From Flavobacterium sp. LPB0248 (GTDB lineage Bacteria > Bacteroidota > Bacteroidia > Flavobacteriales > Flavobacteriaceae): a DNA stretch of 64,000 nucleotides. The position numbers were made by a program, and so were the translations under genes. Below the pieces are notes generated by a model. The model was not told the DNA's origin and searched no databases. It saw only the letters and a program-made list of their open reading frames with translations. Positions 62,668 to 64,000 of this stretch are shown here, piece by piece. The stretch's first letter is position 1. Each line of letters begins with the position of its first letter. The stretch is from contig NZ_CP058246.1 in NCBI RefSeq assembly GCF_013388355.1, forward strand, positions 1,550,001 through 1,614,000, in the 5' to 3' direction.

Positions 62668-63981
62668 CTATCTCGTTTCAACTTGAAAGCCTCCAAATAC
62701 TTCAGACAACACTTTTATATCTTCTATTGTTAATGGCTTTAAGGAATCATTCCATTTTTTTAAGTTTTCAAAACCATAGGTACTATTTACATCCCTAAAC
62801 AGTAATTCGCTTACAGAATCTACATTATCTGATGCATCCCAAACTTCATCAATATCATAATTATTTACAATAAAGTTTGAATAGCCCTTTTTGTTAAGTT
62901 CTTCCTTTAAATTATTGGCTGACCATTTTGCTCCGAAATTACGTGTAGAGTTTAACCATAATTTTAAACTTTTTACGTTGGTTACCGGGTAAAAATGTTT
63001 TATGGCTTTAAACACATCTTGCTCCAGATTATAAACCGTATAATTGGCACCAACCAATTGCCAATACAACAATGGCACAAATCCTTTTTTAAGTTCTATA
63101 GCTGGATGTGAAATTAAATACGGATTGAATACTACACCATTTACCCCTTTAAATGCATCTTTGTTCTTATACATCAAGGCCAATGTGCTATAGGTGCCTA
63201 AATAATAAAGCCTTCCCAAATCTTCAGCAGTAATAGAACTTGAGGCAATAGAACCATTAATGGATTTGACACTTTTTGAAAAGTTACTTAATTGTTTTTG
63301 ATTAATGCCACTTTCCCAATCGGCAATTTGAATAAAATTATTCTGCTGTTTAAAATCTCTTAAATCGACGATTTTATTGTTCAAGGTTTTTACATCGTCC
63401 TCCGACGTTCCTGGATACATAATATAGATACTCCTGTTGGCATACTCACCGTTTATAGTATTGTCGTAAAACAGTTGTTTGGCCTTAGTTTCCCCACCGC
63501 TCGTACCTGTTGCCCCCAGAACAACTACTTGTTTTACTTGATGCTGTACTATAAACTTTTTATAAGCTTCCGGTAGGTCCAATAATTTAATCCATGAAAC
63601 GGCATAAGGCACCGATGGATCATGACTTAAGGTAGCATAGGAGGCAATGCCTTTATCATTAGCCGTTTTTAAAATAGTTTGTATTTCTTTGACTGTATTC
63701 ACACTTACCAAAAAGTGCAAGGGCAAGACTGGTGCTTTTAACGCATTTGAAATATAGGGGATGGAGGGAAAACCGGGAGAGATAATTACAGTCTCAATTT
63801 TCACATATTCTCCAAAAGCCTTATTGTAAAAACCAACAGTTTTGTTAACCGATTTTTCTAAAAAATCCGGGGTTGCCAACACATGATTAGGCCCTGAACC
63901 TGGGGCGTTGACTTTCCAAGAGTGGGAAATTCCGGAAGTAAGGTTTTCTGCTGATTTCTCAACCACGTATTCGGCACTCAT
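62668..63981 (-). CDS. Unrecognised protein, start probably beyond the window
   Basis: At least 437 residues; the frame is open to the window edge (FKLDGG precedes the first Met), so the true start may lie outside. No family recognised. The middle (VKQVVVLGATGTSGGETKAKQLFYD) looks like a Rossmann-type loop, but the following sequence is not a typical dehydrogenase. LPLHFLVSVNTVKEIQTIL and DPSVPYAVSWIKLLDLPEAYKKF precede it. No signal peptide visible. Located upstream of the sugar transporter and nagB genes on the same strand, so a role in amino-sugar use is possible. Confidence 0.6.
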   Translation of the reverse strand: MSAEYVVEKSAENLTSGISHSWKVNAPGSGPNHVLATPDFLEKSVNKTVGFYNKAFGEYVKIETVIISPGFPSIPYISNALKAPVLPLHFLVSVNTVKEIQTILKTANDKGIASYATLSHDPSVPYAVSWIKLLDLPEAYKKFIVQHQVKQVVVLGATGTSGGETKAKQLFYDNTINGEYANRSIYIMYPGTSEDDVKTLNNKIVDLRDFKQQNNFIQIADWESGINQKQLSNFSKSVKSINGSIASSSITAEDLGRLYYLGTYSTLALMYKNKDAFKGVNGVVFNPYLISHPAIELKKGFVPLLYWQLVGANYTVYNLEQDVFKAIKHFYPVTNVKSLKLWLNSTRNFGAKWSANNLKEELNKKGYSNFIVNNYDIDEVWDASDNVDSVSELLFRDVNSTYGFENLKKWNDSLKPLTIEDIKVLSEVFGGFQVETR

Positions 63982-64000
63982 GCCTCCATCGAGTTTAAAA

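Overview
The window looks like a chromosome segment of a Flavobacterium or close relative (Bacteroidota). The evidence is the AT-rich background, promoters with the Bacteroidota -7 box TAnnTTTG (tRNA-fMet, era, the XRE gene, the DUF4494 gene), many short exported proteins and lipoproteins, RHS/DUF6443 proteins, DcaP-type porin, DUF4494, DUF4269, and a NagB-LmbE fusion. Two identical initiator tRNA genes (1119-1191 and 47786-47858) each carry an integrated element whose large serine recombinase gene runs antisense into the tRNA.

Element 1 (about 1119 to 18020) follows era. It holds the recombinase with a small coupled partner gene, a non-coding block with palindromes (candidate oriT), a mobC-relaxase pair, and a cargo of RHS proteins: a 1.9k-residue RHS/FN3 protein, a second RHS protein with a variable C-terminal toxin-like tail, and a small lipoprotein directly behind it that fits an immunity protein. 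A frame-broken RHS-like lipoprotein gene lies near the proposed right end, where a 10-bp copy of the tRNA 3' end is followed by a host-type terminator.

The host segment (about 18 to 47.7 kb) contains a tail-fibre-like exported protein, a ThuA protein, a membrane-anchored AraC regulator, an outer membrane barrel, a small locus with a CPBP protease, a 51-residue double-glycine leader peptide and a DUF6734-like protein, two DUF1254/DUF1214 lipoproteins, a partial arsenic operon (arsR, DUF6428, a tiny membrane ORF, arsC, no pump), two clusters of palindromic repeats, an exported asparagine/aspartate degradation operon (porin, aspartase, asparaginase) with a divergent TPR regulator, a GH130 phosphorylase, and a GT39-type glycosyltransferase.

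Element 2 (from 47786, right end uncertain, at latest about 59287) has a near-identical recombinase and partner gene and a MobC-like protein but no relaxase. It also has an AbiEii nucleotidyltransferase pair, the same covarying palindrome as element 1, a 128-bp array of degenerate 8-bp repeats, a cluster of strong hairpins, a four-gene operon of unknown function headed by a HEPN-like protein, a divergent XRE regulator with two operator-like repeats, and decayed material (a frameshifted SH3-tailed protein and an IS200/IS605 transposase remnant). After it comes an amino-sugar locus (NagB-LmbE fusion, sugar MFS transporter, and an unrecognised protein that runs off the window edge).
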